From Deltaproteobacteria bacterium tcs-42 (GTDB taxonomy: Bacteria; Desulfobacterota; Desulfuromonadia; Desulfuromonadales; Geopsychrobacteraceae), in contig LLYT01000012.1 of NCBI GenBank assembly GCA_002049545.1, positions 1-44,188 of the forward strand: 44,188 bases of DNA, read 5' to 3'. Of the stretch, positions 15,058 to 24,647 are shown in pieces. The stretch's first letter is position 1, and each line of letters opens with the position of its first letter. Under the pieces are notes generated by a model. It was given only the letters and a program-made list of their open reading frames with translations, did not search any database and was not told the origin of the DNA. Position numbers and translations under genes: made by a program.

Positions 15058-16128
15058 CTAATTACCAAAAAAGACTTTTTCTGTTTCGCGTAACATTTTA
15101 CCCAGGCTGAATTGAGTTACAATCCAATCTCTCAACAAAGATGAATCAAACGTTGATCGCCCAGAGATTATAGATTGAAGCCCCTCAGCCATTGACTCAG
15201 TGTCTTCAATCTCAGTAAGGATTCCGTATTTACCACCATTAAGAAGTTCATCGCTTCCCGGCACCTTAGTTGAAACAACAGGTTTACCATAGCTCAATGC
15301 TTCATTAAGAACATTGGCCATTCCTTCATTTCGCGAACACAATAAAAAAACATCAATACTACGAAAAAAAAGTGACATATCATCTTGATAACCAAGAAAG
15401 TGAATTCGTGAAGACTCTACCCTTGTCCCAATATCGTCTCTAATTTGTTGCTCAAATTCGCCCCGCCCAACATGGACAACGTGTGCTGTCTCTGGGAGGT
15501 GCGCTAAAATATCAGGCAACAAATCGAATCCTTTTTGTGGACTGAAACGACCGGCACAACCAATGATGTTGGCATTATCTGGCAAACCAAACAGAGTTTT
15601 TAGATCCAATCGCGCCCCATCAGGGTCAGACAAAACAAAACCGTTGTAAACACGAAACAAATTGTTATCGTCAAAAAAGGTCGTTTGTCCTAATAATTCC
15701 TTTTTTAACGAATCACTATTGACCAAAACCTTAGCTTTTAAAAATCCAAATATGAAGCGATATTTGATCGTATTGATATTTCTTGAAATCCCAAGATATA
15801 AAATAATTCTAGGCACTCCAGCAAGCCGACCAGCAAGTGACACTAACCACCAATCTTTTTTCAACGCAGCAAAAATAACATCAGGGCCAATTTTTCTAAG
15901 TAACCGTACATACCTGATCAGAACAGATAAATTAAGATCTCCACCACGCGATGGAACTTCAGCCACTGAAACATTCTTTAAACCTGCAAACCGATCGGCA
16001 AAATAATCGTTAAGTAAAATGACGTAAACTTCAAAGCCGCGCTCACCTAAAAAACGGGCTCGTAATAAAACATTTTTCTCTATCCCGCCCCAAACTTTTG
16101 ATGGGCAAAACAAAACTGTTTTTTTCAT
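15058..16128 (-). CDS. GT4-family glycosyltransferase
   Basis: At 356 residues this is a GT-B glycosyltransferase. The N-terminal domain starts 'VLFCPSKVWGGIEKNVLLRA'. The C-terminal domain has 'IIGCAGRFSPQKGFDLLPDIL' and the E-x7-E donor site 'SRNEGMANVLNEALSYGKPVVSTKVPG'. It likely uses a nucleotide-activated hexose in core or O-chain synthesis at the cytoplasmic membrane face. It lies 39 bases from the Trm112-like gene and directly before the ligase-like gene. Confidence 0.85.
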   Translation of the reverse strand: MKKTVLFCPSKVWGGIEKNVLLRARFLGERGFEVYVILLNDYFADRFAGLKNVSVAEVPSRGGDLNLSVLIRYVRLLRKIGPDVIFAALKKDWWLVSLAGRLAGVPRIILYLGISRNINTIKYRFIFGFLKAKVLVNSDSLKKELLGQTTFFDDNNLFRVYNGFVLSDPDGARLDLKTLFGLPDNANIIGCAGRFSPQKGFDLLPDILAHLPETAHVVHVGRGEFEQQIRDDIGTRVESSRIHFLGYQDDMSLFFRSIDVFLLCSRNEGMANVLNEALSYGKPVVSTKVPGSDELLNGGKYGILTEIEDTESMAEGLQSIISGRSTFDSSLLRDWIVTQFSLGKMLRETEKVFFGN

Positions 16129-16167
16129 CGAACTGCCAAATCAAAAAAAAACGGGTTAGAGTACAAA

Positions 16168-16353
16168 TCAATTCCCTTCTGCGACGCGACTACATTCGGC
16201 TTCATCAATTAACATCACAGGAATCCCATCTCGCACAGGGAAACGTAGGTAACAATTCGAACAATGAATCGACTTTCTGTCTTCATCCAATTCGACAGAT
16301 TGTTTACATTTTGGGCAGGCCAGTATATCCAGTAATTCTGGTTTTAAGCTCAT
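16168..16353 (-). CDS. Trm112-family zinc-ribbon protein
   Basis: A 61-residue protein, 'LKPELLDILACPKCKQSVELDED' then 'IHCSNCYLRFPVRDGIPVML'. Two CxxC pairs bind zinc, as in the YcaR/Trm112 family. In many proteobacteria this gene sits next to lpxK and kdsB, as it sits next to lpxK here. Its role is thought to be a small partner or activator protein, poorly defined in bacteria. A strong GAGGAG site favours the second of two ATGs. It overlaps or abuts the lpxK stop. Confidence 0.85.
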   Translation of the reverse strand: MSLKPELLDILACPKCKQSVELDEDRKSIHCSNCYLRFPVRDGIPVMLIDEAECSRVAEGN

Positions 16354-17420
16354 CATGATCTCCTCACGAAAGTTTGTACCATTTCTCTGAATGCATCTTC
16401 AGCATTAATATCTACTGCCATCGGCACCTGATAACAAGGAAGAGAAAACATCTCTTTCTTCAACTTAACAGCGTCCTTTTCAGTTGTTATCATTCCTTCA
16501 CATCCCGCTGCGGCAGACCTGATTTCAGCTTGTAAACTTTGATCATAATCGCAGTGATCACTCAACGAGAGGCTGTTTTCAATAACCAACCCATCATATT
16601 TCAGAGCTAAAAAAAAACTCTGAGGATCAGCAATTCCAGCAAAAGCAAGCAATTTTAGTTTTTTCAATTCATGAAAAGAAAGTTGTTGACCCGACAAATC
16701 AACAGCAAAGTTTTCCAACTGATGGCGACAATAAAATATCTGCTTGTTTTCTAAAGAAAAACGGGGGATCTCTTCAGCACGTGTCAAAAGAAGAACATCG
16801 GCTCTTCTTAGTGCATTTGGGAATTCACGCAACAATCCAGCCGGAAGCGGCCAGCCATTGGCACAAGGATTTGAGGCATCAAGCAGAACAAGATCCAGAT
16901 CCCGTTCCACCGCACGATGCTGAAATCCATCATCCAGAATTACTACATCAGCCCCATAGTGGTCGACAGCAACTTGAACACCTGCTGCCCTTTTACGAGC
17001 AATCAGAACTATAGCTTCCGGATTTTTATGAGCCAGCAAAAAAGGTTCATCACCGGACACTTCAGCCTCAAGTAATAGTCCTTCCCCATTTGAGACGACC
17101 CCGACTTTCCCGGAAAAGGTTCCACCATAGCCCCGACTGACAACGGCCGGTTTTTTTCCTAGGCTAAGAAACTCCTTGACCAGCCAATCAACTACCGGCG
17201 TTTTTCCTGTACCTCCAACAGCAAGGTTCCCAACCGATACCACTGGAACTTCTGCACAAAAACGGGAAAAGATTCCCCAATCGTAACATTTGTTACGTAA
17301 CCAACTTATTAGTCCATAAATAGCTGAAAACGGCAACAACAGCAAAAAGACAAGCCATTCTAATGGCTGTCTGGCACCTTTTAAAGCAGTTCGACGATGG
17401 AGTTGCTGTAACTTACTCAT
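16353..17420 (-). CDS. lpxK: Tetraacyldisaccharide 4'-kinase
   Basis: LpxK phosphorylates the 4' position of the lipid A disaccharide at the inner membrane. The protein is about 355 residues with an N-terminal membrane helix (WLVFLLLLPFSAIYGLISWL), the P-loop 'VGNLAVGGTGKTPVV', 'SRGYGG' and the catalytic 'VILDDGFQHRAVERDLDLVLLD'. The ATG at 17420 shares one base with the waaA stop (TGATG). The track's start one codon earlier is TTG. It follows waaA and precedes the Trm112 gene. Confidence 0.93.
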   Translation of the reverse strand: MSKLQQLHRRTALKGARQPLEWLVFLLLLPFSAIYGLISWLRNKCYDWGIFSRFCAEVPVVSVGNLAVGGTGKTPVVDWLVKEFLSLGKKPAVVSRGYGGTFSGKVGVVSNGEGLLLEAEVSGDEPFLLAHKNPEAIVLIARKRAAGVQVAVDHYGADVVILDDGFQHRAVERDLDLVLLDASNPCANGWPLPAGLLREFPNALRRADVLLLTRAEEIPRFSLENKQIFYCRHQLENFAVDLSGQQLSFHELKKLKLLAFAGIADPQSFFLALKYDGLVIENSLSLSDHCDYDQSLQAEIRSAAAGCEGMITTEKDAVKLKKEMFSLPCYQVPMAVDINAEDAFREMVQTFVRRS

Positions 17421-18715
17421 CAACTGTTCATATACCTGGCAACATGACGCATTGTCCGTTCTGTCGCTCCAGCATTTTCAACAATTAAAGAACGACCGGC
17501 TTCTCCCATCGCCCGGCAACGGGCAGGATCGTTGAACATAATAGTCATTTTTCGAACAAGATCGTTTTGATTTGCAACCTTTATTCCGGCACCGGAGCGG
17601 ATCAATTTAGCGGAAATTTCTTTAAAATTTTGCACATAGGGGCCAAAAAGAACCGGTTTTGCCAACAATGCCGCCTCCAGCAAATTATGACCGCCAACTG
17701 GCACCAGACTGCCGCCCACAAAAACCAGGTCAGCAGTGCTATATAGATCAAGAACTTCACCCATAGTATCGACAAGGAGAACTTCACCGGGGGAAAGCAG
17801 CTCACCATCCACCTGCAATGAGCTACGCAGACGGTATCGTAATCCGGAATCCTTGAGCAACGCCTGCACGTCCCGTTTTCGTTCAGGGTGCCGTGGAATT
17901 AAAACCAACAGCAGAGCCCGGTCAACCTTTGAGGCAATTTGCCGGTATGCCTCAAGAAGTTGTTTTTCCTCCCCATCGTGGGTACTTCCTGCAACGAGTA
18001 TCGCGACATCTTCGGGCAAGCGATATTGCTTTTTTCTTCGCTTAACCTCTGCTTCAGTCACATCCTTTAACTGGAAATCAAATTTAAGATTCCCAGTATT
18101 TTCGATTTTCCCACCTGGAGCCCCCAAAACGGCAATTCTCTCGGTATCCTCTTGTGATTGCATACAAAATGCAGAAAAACTTTCCAGCATCGGCCTTAAC
18201 AAAAAACGTAAAAAACGATAGCGTGGGAATGAACGATCAGACAGCCGTCCATTGATCAGAATCAATGGGATATCACGGAGTGCTGCCTGCCGGATAAAAT
18301 TAGGCCAGATTTCGGTTTCAACAATAATGATCAGCTCTGGGCGGACTAAATTCAATAAACGTCTTATCGAAAAACTCAAATCGACCGGAAACAAAATGGA
18401 AAGATCAACAAATTCACTTTGCCGGGCAGTTGCCAAACCGGTTTTGGTCATGTTTGTAACCAGCAGAGCATAGTCAGGATAGTCCTCTTTTATCCTCCGT
18501 GCCAACAATAAGGCAACCCGGGTTTCACCTACTGATGCCGCATGAATCCAGACAATTTTTTTCTCACCCCATATTTCGATTTTTTTATTTTTATAATAAC
18601 CCAAGCGCTCACGAATACCGCCAGATTCCTGTCTGGTTACAATCCGTTGCAGAGAAAAAAAAGGGAGCAGAAAAAAAGCCGCCAAAATCAACAGAAAGTC
18701 ATATAGCAGATACAC
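17420..18715 (-). CDS. waaA: Kdo transferase
   Basis: WaaA (KdtA) adds Kdo to lipid IVA. The 431-residue sequence has an N-terminal membrane anchor (LLILAAFFLLPFF), 'VWIHAASVGETRVALLLARRI', 'IIIVETEIWPNFIRQAALRDIPLILINGRLS' and the GT-B donor region 'LVFVGGSLVPVGGHNLLEAA'. The start codon is GTG with GGAGTC upstream, and it overlaps the end of the acyltransferase gene by 17 bases. Whether it adds one or two Kdo residues cannot be seen. Confidence 0.93.
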   Translation of the reverse strand: MYLLYDFLLILAAFFLLPFFSLQRIVTRQESGGIRERLGYYKNKKIEIWGEKKIVWIHAASVGETRVALLLARRIKEDYPDYALLVTNMTKTGLATARQSEFVDLSILFPVDLSFSIRRLLNLVRPELIIIVETEIWPNFIRQAALRDIPLILINGRLSDRSFPRYRFLRFLLRPMLESFSAFCMQSQEDTERIAVLGAPGGKIENTGNLKFDFQLKDVTEAEVKRRKKQYRLPEDVAILVAGSTHDGEEKQLLEAYRQIASKVDRALLLVLIPRHPERKRDVQALLKDSGLRYRLRSSLQVDGELLSPGEVLLVDTMGEVLDLYSTADLVFVGGSLVPVGGHNLLEAALLAKPVLFGPYVQNFKEISAKLIRSGAGIKVANQNDLVRKMTIMFNDPARCRAMGEAGRSLIVENAGATERTMRHVARYMNS

Positions 18716-19364
18716 CGTAAGACTCCAATCGCTGTTCAGCCCGTTGTTGGTTCTCCTGCATAGCTTTATTTAACCGCTCGCGGAAACCAATCACCCCTTC
18801 CTGCTTATCAAAATACAACGGCTCCCCAAAAGAATAGACTCCACGGCTGAATGGATACGGAACCAGAAACCGATCCCAAGATTTAAACCGATGTCCACGG
18901 TTGCAAACAAACGTCATGGGGATAACCGGGCGACCACTCATCCGTGCCAACTGAATAACGCCATCCTTGAGTTCGTGTCTTGGCCCCTTGGGTCCATCAG
19001 GAGTTAAAACGATATCAGCTTTTTCTTTACATAAATCGAGCATTTCTTTAAAGGCAGCCCTGCCGCCACGAGAAGATGATCCTCTGACCGCATCCTGATC
19101 AAAATACTTCATTGTCCGGGCGAGGAGTTCACCATCCTTTGAAGAACTGATTAATAGCTTTGCACGTTTACCCGGATAGCCAAAAACCAATAATAACAAC
19201 TGATCATGCCAGAATGGAATAATGGCCGATTCATCACACTGCCAGGTGCTACGTAGATGATCCTCCCCCAGAGTCTCATTTTTCAAGAGTAAATGAAGTA
19301 GATGCATCACCCGCGAGGCAACGAAGGGAACAAATCTTAACAGGAGTCGATCACCAATCTTCAT
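18699..19364 (-). CDS. DUF374 lysophospholipid acyltransferase-like protein
   Basis: From MKIGDRLLLRFV the protein is 221 residues. It has the acyltransferase-type 'IPFWHDQLLLLVFGY' (H(x)4D-like HDQLL), 'LISSSKDGELLARTMKYFDQDAVRGSSSRGG' and 'LTPDGPKGPRHELKDGVIQLARMSGRPVIPM', which define the DUF374 family often found between msbA and waaA in these bacteria. It probably provides a late lipid A acylation in place of classical LpxL, but this is inference. The ATG overlaps the msbA stop (ATGA). Confidence 0.82.
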   Translation of the reverse strand: MKIGDRLLLRFVPFVASRVMHLLHLLLKNETLGEDHLRSTWQCDESAIIPFWHDQLLLLVFGYPGKRAKLLISSSKDGELLARTMKYFDQDAVRGSSSRGGRAAFKEMLDLCKEKADIVLTPDGPKGPRHELKDGVIQLARMSGRPVIPMTFVCNRGHRFKSWDRFLVPYPFSRGVYSFGEPLYFDKQEGVIGFRERLNKAMQENQQRAEQRLESYGVSAI

Positions 19365-21115
19365 CCACTCTGCTCCCCGAACTGTGTATCGCAAAGCCGC
19401 TTATATAGACCATCATGTTCAAGAAGTTCCTGATGGCACCCGGATTCAACCACCTCACCTTTATCCAGAACCAGAATCCGATCTGCGTGCATAATAGTAG
19501 AAAGTCGATGGGCAATAATAAGTGTCGTCCGGTTTTGCATCAAATTACCGAGGGCTTGCTGAACCATCGCTTCACTTTCTGTATCCAAGGCGCTGGTTGC
19601 TTCATCCAACAGGAGGATCGGTGCATTCTTCAAAATAGCCCTGGCAATACAGATTCTCTGTCGCTGACCACCGGACAGGCGGACACCACGATCACCGATC
19701 TGTGTCTGATAACCTTCGGGCAGTTGTTGAATAAATGTATCGGCATAAGCCTGAGTGGCGGCTGTCTCTACCAGCGAGAAATCGGCACCAGGTTGTCCAT
19801 AGCGGATATTGTTGGCAATACTATCATTGAACAGAAATGTTTCTTGATCTACCAACGCCAGATTAGCATGTAAACTCTCTTGAGTTAATTCACGGATATC
19901 GTAGCCATCAATCAGGATCTGTCCCTGTTGTGGATCATAAAAGCGATTCAACAAGCCAATCAGAGTACTTTTCCCGGCTCCGCTTGATCCTACCAGAGCG
20001 ACAACTTCGCCGGGCTTGACCTCGACAGAAAAATCAACCAAAACAGGATCATCGTCATAAGCAAATTTGACATGCTTAAAACTGACATAACCTTGGCTGC
20101 GAGACAAATCAACGGCGTTGGGAGCATCGACAATTTCAGGCCGATTATCCAGCACCTCAAAAACTCGTTGAGCGGCACCCAGAGCGTTCTGAATAGTGTT
20201 GTTAACCTTGGTTAGCCGTTTAAGGGGGGTATACATCAATAGAATCGCGGCCAGAATAGAAAACAATTCTCCCTTGGTCATTGCTTCCAGCGCAACCCGA
20301 TTCAAGCCGTACCAGAGAACAGCTGCAACCCCGAAAGAGGTCATTATTTCCATAACCGGTGATGAAGCCGCTGAATATTTGAATGTTTTACGGATAAAAT
20401 TGAGAAAGCCGGCATTATTTTGAATAAACTTCTGTTCCTCACGCTCTTCGGTCGCAAATGCCTTGATGACCTTGATACCGGAAAAGCTCTGTTCCAGGAC
20501 ACTGGTCACTCCTCCCATAGCATCCTGACCGCGGCGGGAATATTTTTTAATCCTCTTACCAAGCACTGCCGCAGGCCAGACAGACAGAGGGATAACTACA
20601 AAAGCCATTAATGCCATCTTCCAATCGGCATAAAAGGCATAACCGGTCAGAGCTAACAAGGTCAGAGTCTCACGCAATAAAGTCACCAGTACCGTTGCAA
20701 GTGCAGCTTGCATCACATTGACATCATTAAGGATTCTTGACATCAACGAACCTGACGAGCTGCTGGTGTAAAAACGCATCGATAATTTTAGCGCATGACC
20801 AAAGGTTTGGTTACGAATATCCTGGATTGCATATTGACCAGCCGTACGGATATTGTATTCCTGAACATAGCGTGATAACCCCTTAAAAGTTGCCAGACCA
20901 ACAACCAGAAAAGGGACCAGCTTTGCCAATCCCAGATTCCCGGCAATAATCAAGTCATCAACAAAGGGCTTGACCAGATATGCCAGAACGGCATCTGAAG
21001 CAGCGACTCCCATGGAAGCCACCATCGATAGCGCAATAATCCATTTATACGGCGCGGCATATCCGACAAGGCGGAGATAAATATTTTTTTGTTTCCCTGT
21101 TAGCAAGCTAAACAA
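19361..21115 (-). CDS. msbA: Lipid A export ABC transporter MsbA
   Basis: The half-transporter (584 residues) flips lipid A-core across the inner membrane. Residues 1-320 contain six membrane helices. The ATPase follows, with Walker A 'ALVGSSGAGKSTLIGLLNRF', Q-loop 'VDQETFLFND', signature 'RLSGGQRQRICIARAI', Walker B 'ILLLDEATSALD' and H-loop 'LIIAHRLST'. The track start is TTG at 21115 immediately after a GGTAGGG; a TTG three codons on has better spacing, so the exact start is open. It lies 6 bases after lpxB. Confidence 0.93.
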   Translation of the reverse strand: MFSLLTGKQKNIYLRLVGYAAPYKWIIALSMVASMGVAASDAVLAYLVKPFVDDLIIAGNLGLAKLVPFLVVGLATFKGLSRYVQEYNIRTAGQYAIQDIRNQTFGHALKLSMRFYTSSSSGSLMSRILNDVNVMQAALATVLVTLLRETLTLLALTGYAFYADWKMALMAFVVIPLSVWPAAVLGKRIKKYSRRGQDAMGGVTSVLEQSFSGIKVIKAFATEEREEQKFIQNNAGFLNFIRKTFKYSAASSPVMEIMTSFGVAAVLWYGLNRVALEAMTKGELFSILAAILLMYTPLKRLTKVNNTIQNALGAAQRVFEVLDNRPEIVDAPNAVDLSRSQGYVSFKHVKFAYDDDPVLVDFSVEVKPGEVVALVGSSGAGKSTLIGLLNRFYDPQQGQILIDGYDIRELTQESLHANLALVDQETFLFNDSIANNIRYGQPGADFSLVETAATQAYADTFIQQLPEGYQTQIGDRGVRLSGGQRQRICIARAILKNAPILLLDEATSALDTESEAMVQQALGNLMQNRTTLIIAHRLSTIMHADRILVLDKGEVVESGCHQELLEHDGLYKRLCDTQFGEQSG

Positions 21116-21121
21116 CCCTAC

Positions 21122-22288
21122 CTAGGAAATTGAAGCACACATCTCTGCAGCGATAGCAGCAACCCGTACGGAACAACCTGGCTCACCGAGCAACCGCCGC
21201 ACCTCTTCCAGATCTTGACCCATTGTTTCGATATAATCTTGATCTTCGAGCAAACGTAAAACTTCACGAGACATTGCAGCAGGTTCTGCCGCATCTTGAA
21301 TAAATTCACGGACAACGCCACGACCGGCAACAATATTTGTCAATCCAGCGTATTCAATTTTAATTAACCGCCTGCCGATGGCGTAACTTAAAGGTGCTAC
21401 TTTATACAAAATAGCCATCGGCGTTCCCACCAGAGCTATCTGCAAGGTAACAGTCCCCGATACAGTCAAAACTGCATTACAGGCAGCGGCGACTTCATAA
21501 ATATTTTCTTCAACAATAAAAACTGGCAACCCTGCGGCTGACAACTTTTGTTCGAAAAGGTCGCGCGCTAATGAGGGGGCAACTGGCAGTAAAAATTTAG
21601 CGTCTGGCTTTTGTTGGTGGACAAGCTGAGCCGTATCAATCAAACTTTCCAGAATATGCTCTATTTCACTATTGCGGCTCCCGGGGAAAATCCCGACAAT
21701 CTGCTCATTGACCCCGATTCCAAGGTCGTTTCGTAACGAACCTTGTGGTTGGTTAGCTACAAACTCATCCAGCAAGGGATTGCCAACATATTCTGCTTTG
21801 ACCCCCAGAGATTGATAAATTTTTGTTTCAAAAGGAAAAATCAGTGCCAGTCGATCAACCCGTTCAGCAATAACCCTTGCCCGCCCACTCCGCCAGGCCC
21901 AGACCTTGGGGCTGATATAGTAAAGGACTGGTATGCCGGCGGCTTTCGCAACCTTGGCAAGGCGCAGGTTAAAGTCAGGGAAATCGATTAAAACCAATAA
22001 ATCGGGGCGTTCGGTTTGACGAATAACCCGCTTCAGCTGTTTAAAACGCCGCAAGATCTTCGGTAACTGGCGGACAACTTCAACCACCCCCATAACCGAC
22101 AATTCATCGGAAGGAAAAAGAATTCGGCACCCTGCAGCCTGCATCTTATCACCACCGACACCATAAAAACTTAAGTGAGGATGATGTTCAGCGGCAGCCT
22201 TGATCACATTGCTGCCATGCAGATCCCCGGAGGCTTCTCCGGCAACGATCATCACTCTTCGGGACGGTTTAATCTTCGCTTGTACCAT
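21122..22288 (-). CDS. lpxB: Lipid-A-disaccharide synthase
   Basis: GT19 enzyme that condenses UDP-diacylglucosamine and lipid X. The markers 'RVMIVAGEASGDLHGSNVIKA', 'FYGVGGDKMQAAGCRILF', 'LIDFPDFNLRLAKVAKAAGIPVLYYISPKVWAWR' and 'PLSYAIGRRLIKI' are all present. I take MVQAKIKPS at 22288 (388 residues, the usual size). The 17 extra residues in the track are not family-like. It follows lpxA directly; in Geobacter-type clusters lpxI and a Gfo/Idh gene often lie between them, and they are absent here. Confidence 0.93.
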   Translation of the reverse strand: MVQAKIKPSRRVMIVAGEASGDLHGSNVIKAAAEHHPHLSFYGVGGDKMQAAGCRILFPSDELSVMGVVEVVRQLPKILRRFKQLKRVIRQTERPDLLVLIDFPDFNLRLAKVAKAAGIPVLYYISPKVWAWRSGRARVIAERVDRLALIFPFETKIYQSLGVKAEYVGNPLLDEFVANQPQGSLRNDLGIGVNEQIVGIFPGSRNSEIEHILESLIDTAQLVHQQKPDAKFLLPVAPSLARDLFEQKLSAAGLPVFIVEENIYEVAAACNAVLTVSGTVTLQIALVGTPMAILYKVAPLSYAIGRRLIKIEYAGLTNIVAGRGVVREFIQDAAEPAAMSREVLRLLEDQDYIETMGQDLEEVRRLLGEPGCSVRVAAIAAEMCASIS

Positions 22289-22372
22289 AGAATCTACAGA
22301 CCTAAAAAACAAAAGGCGAGAGCCATTCGGATCTCGCAACCTTTGTTCCCCAATAGAGCTGTCTTGACATCG

Positions 22373-23146
22373 CTAACGTGCCAGTCCACGCTCACTTTTT
22401 TTCAAAAAATCGAGATAGGTTGCAACTTCTGACACAGAGACATCAAATTGCTCCTCAATTTTGACAACAGCGTCTTCAAGCTTGAGATTCGAACGAAAAA
22501 CCAGTTTGTAGATATTCTTGATATTGGCCAATGCTTCACGACTGAAACCGCGACGCTTCAAACCGGTCAGATTTAAACCGACCACTTTAGCTCGATCCCC
22601 CTGAACAATGGCATAGGGAACCACATCCTGACCGATCATCGAACCACCACTGGCCATCACATGGCATCCGACCCGGACAAATTGATGCACTGCACTCAAA
22701 CCACCAAGGATCGCATAGTCATCTACTTCGACATGTCCGGCCAGAGTCGCTGCATTTGCAAGAATCACATGATCTTTAACGATGCAGTCATGGGCCACAT
22801 GGGCATAAGCCATCAGGAGATTGTCATTGCCAATTGTTGTTATCCCGCAGCCATCCTCGGTTCCCAGATGGATGGTTACAAATTCACGGATCCGGTTACG
22901 ATCGCCAATTTTCAAGTAAGAGACCTCTCCGGCAAATTTCAGATCCTGAGGAATCGCACCAATCGACGCAAACTGGAAAATCTGGTTATCACAACCAATT
23001 TCGGTATACCCCTCAATGACCGCATGGGGTCCAACCGTTGTCCCAGCACCAATTTTCACATGCTCCCCGATAACGGCATAAGGACCAACAGTGACTGAGG
23101 GATCGAGTTCTGCCCCGGAGGCAATAATTGCCGTTGAGTGGATCAT
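22373..23146 (-). CDS. lpxA: Acyl-ACP:UDP-N-acetylglucosamine O-acyltransferase
   Basis: LpxA starts lipid A synthesis. The 257-residue left-handed beta-helix is clear from hexapeptide repeats (GPYAVIGEHVKIGAGTTVGP), the catalytic histidine segment 'LLMAYAHVAHDCIVKDHVILAN' and the C-terminal helical domain 'GLNLTGLKRRGFSREALANI'. It comes 12 bases after fabZ. Confidence 0.94.
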   Translation of the reverse strand: MIHSTAIIASGAELDPSVTVGPYAVIGEHVKIGAGTTVGPHAVIEGYTEIGCDNQIFQFASIGAIPQDLKFAGEVSYLKIGDRNRIREFVTIHLGTEDGCGITTIGNDNLLMAYAHVAHDCIVKDHVILANAATLAGHVEVDDYAILGGLSAVHQFVRVGCHVMASGGSMIGQDVVPYAIVQGDRAKVVGLNLTGLKRRGFSREALANIKNIYKLVFRSNLKLEDAVVKIEEQFDVSVSEVATYLDFLKKSERGLAR

Positions 23147-23158
23147 AATTACTCCAGT

Positions 23159-23596
23159 TTACTTGTCTGCAAAAGTAGCTTTCAATTCAGCGTCAGCGAC
23201 TTTGGTATCACCAACATAAGCGGTCCCCTTGAACTGGTATATTCCCCGCCGCCTGGACAGCAATTCCAGTTCCATCCGCAAAACATCACCGGGAAGAACC
23301 GGTTTACGGAAACGAGCCTTATCGATACCGACAAAATAGGTAACTTTGTCATCGGCAATATCATCGAGAACTGTCACGTAAGCCCCTCCTACCTGCGCCA
23401 TCGCTTCTACAATCAAAACCCCCGGCATAATAGGATGGTCAGGAAAGTGTCCCTGGAAAAAGGGTTCGTTGACCGTCACATTTTTATAGCCATTAACTCT
23501 CGCCCCTTCTTCAACTTCCTCGATTCGATCAACCAGGAGAAAAGGGTAACGATGCGGCAAAATTTTCATAATCTGTTGAATATTCATGACAAGCAT
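23159..23596 (-). CDS. fabZ: (3R)-hydroxyacyl-ACP dehydratase
   Basis: Hot-dog fold dehydratase of fatty acid synthesis that competes with LpxA/LpxD for hydroxyacyl-ACP. It has '[14 protein letters not shown]' with the catalytic histidine and '[26 protein letters not shown]' with the catalytic glutamate. The first ATG (23596) has AGGAG seven bases upstream, inside the lpxD end; the second ATG three codons on is possible. The order lpxD-fabZ-lpxA is the usual one. Confidence 0.94.
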   Translation of the reverse strand: MLVMNIQQIMKILPHRYPFLLVDRIEEVEEGARVNGYKNVTVNEPFFQGHFPDHPIMPGVLIVEAMAQVGGAYVTVLDDIADDKVTYFVGIDKARFRKPVLPGDVLRMELELLSRRRGIYQFKGTAYVGDTKVADAELKATFADK

Positions 23597-23597
23597 A

Positions 23598-24629
23598 TCA
23601 GGTCTCCTGCAATAGCGCCTCGAGTTCCTCGAGACGCTTCTTCATTTGTTTCATTTCCTTACGCATTTCGGGAAGCTTGGGCAATGCCATTGTCGCTCGA
23701 AGCCATTGTTTGTGTGGCATCAAAGGCAAGCCGGACAAGACCTGATTCGAAGCAACATCATTTGTCGCCCCTCCCCGTCCACCAATCATGACATTGTCAC
23801 CAACCGTTAAATGACCAGCAGCCGCTGCCTGGCCGCCAAAGGTACAATGTTTACCAATTTTGGTACTCCCGGCAATGCCACTTTGTGAAACCAGGATACA
23901 GTCTTCACCAATCTCCACGTTGTGGGCAATCTGGACCAGATTATCGATTTTAGTCCCGCGGTGGATTCGTGTCTCACCTAAGGCAGCACGATCAACACAA
24001 CTGTTCGATCCTATCTCAACATCATCTTCCAGCACAACAATCCCCACCTGTGGGATTTTGTAGTAACCGTCCCCATCTGGCGCAAAACCAAAACCATCAG
24101 AACCAATCACCACCGCTGGCTGCAGAATGACCCGATCCCCCAGACGACAACCTTCACGCACAACTGACTTGGCATGCAGAAGACAACCCTCTCCAATTTT
24201 GACATCGTCATAGATAACGACCCCGGGATAAAGGGTTGTTCCGGCACCGATTGTGACCCTCTCACCAACCACACAACCGGGATAAACAGTCGCGGATTCA
24301 TCAACATCTGCAGACTCAGCAATCCAGGCACCCGACATAATCCCTTTAACGGGTCGCTGTGGAACCTGCAACAAAGTCAGTATTTTGGCAAATGCCAGAT
24401 AGGGATTTTTACAGACGATCAGGTCCATCCCCGGGGCTTCAACTCCGGGGACAACAATCACTGCCGAGGCCCTGCAATCTTTCAATTGTGCAAGATATTT
24501 CGGATTTGCAACGAAGGTAATATCACCCTCTTGCGCCTGATCAATAGGTGCAACCCGGTCAATATCGAGCTCAGGATTTCCACTGACTTCACCCTCAACC
24601 AGATCTGCTAATCGTTGTAATTTAGCCAT
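23598..24629 (-). CDS. lpxD: UDP-3-O-(3-hydroxyacyl)glucosamine N-acyltransferase
   Basis: The 343-residue enzyme adds the second acyl chain in lipid A synthesis. It has an N-terminal uridine-binding domain (about 1-100, '[26 protein letters not shown]'), hexapeptide repeats from about 105, the active-site '[24 protein letters not shown]' histidine, '[23 protein letters not shown]', and a C-terminal coiled helix '[22 protein letters not shown]'. ATG 24629 with AAGGAA upstream is better than the GTG one codon earlier. Confidence 0.94.
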   Translation of the reverse strand: MAKLQRLADLVEGEVSGNPELDIDRVAPIDQAQEGDITFVANPKYLAQLKDCRASAVIVVPGVEAPGMDLIVCKNPYLAFAKILTLLQVPQRPVKGIMSGAWIAESADVDESATVYPGCVVGERVTIGAGTTLYPGVVIYDDVKIGEGCLLHAKSVVREGCRLGDRVILQPAVVIGSDGFGFAPDGDGYYKIPQVGIVVLEDDVEIGSNSCVDRAALGETRIHRGTKIDNLVQIAHNVEIGEDCILVSQSGIAGSTKIGKHCTFGGQAAAAGHLTVGDNVMIGGRGGATNDVASNQVLSGLPLMPHKQWLRATMALPKLPEMRKEMKQMKKRLEELEALLQET

Positions 24630-24647
24630 CACGAAATTCCTTAAGAA

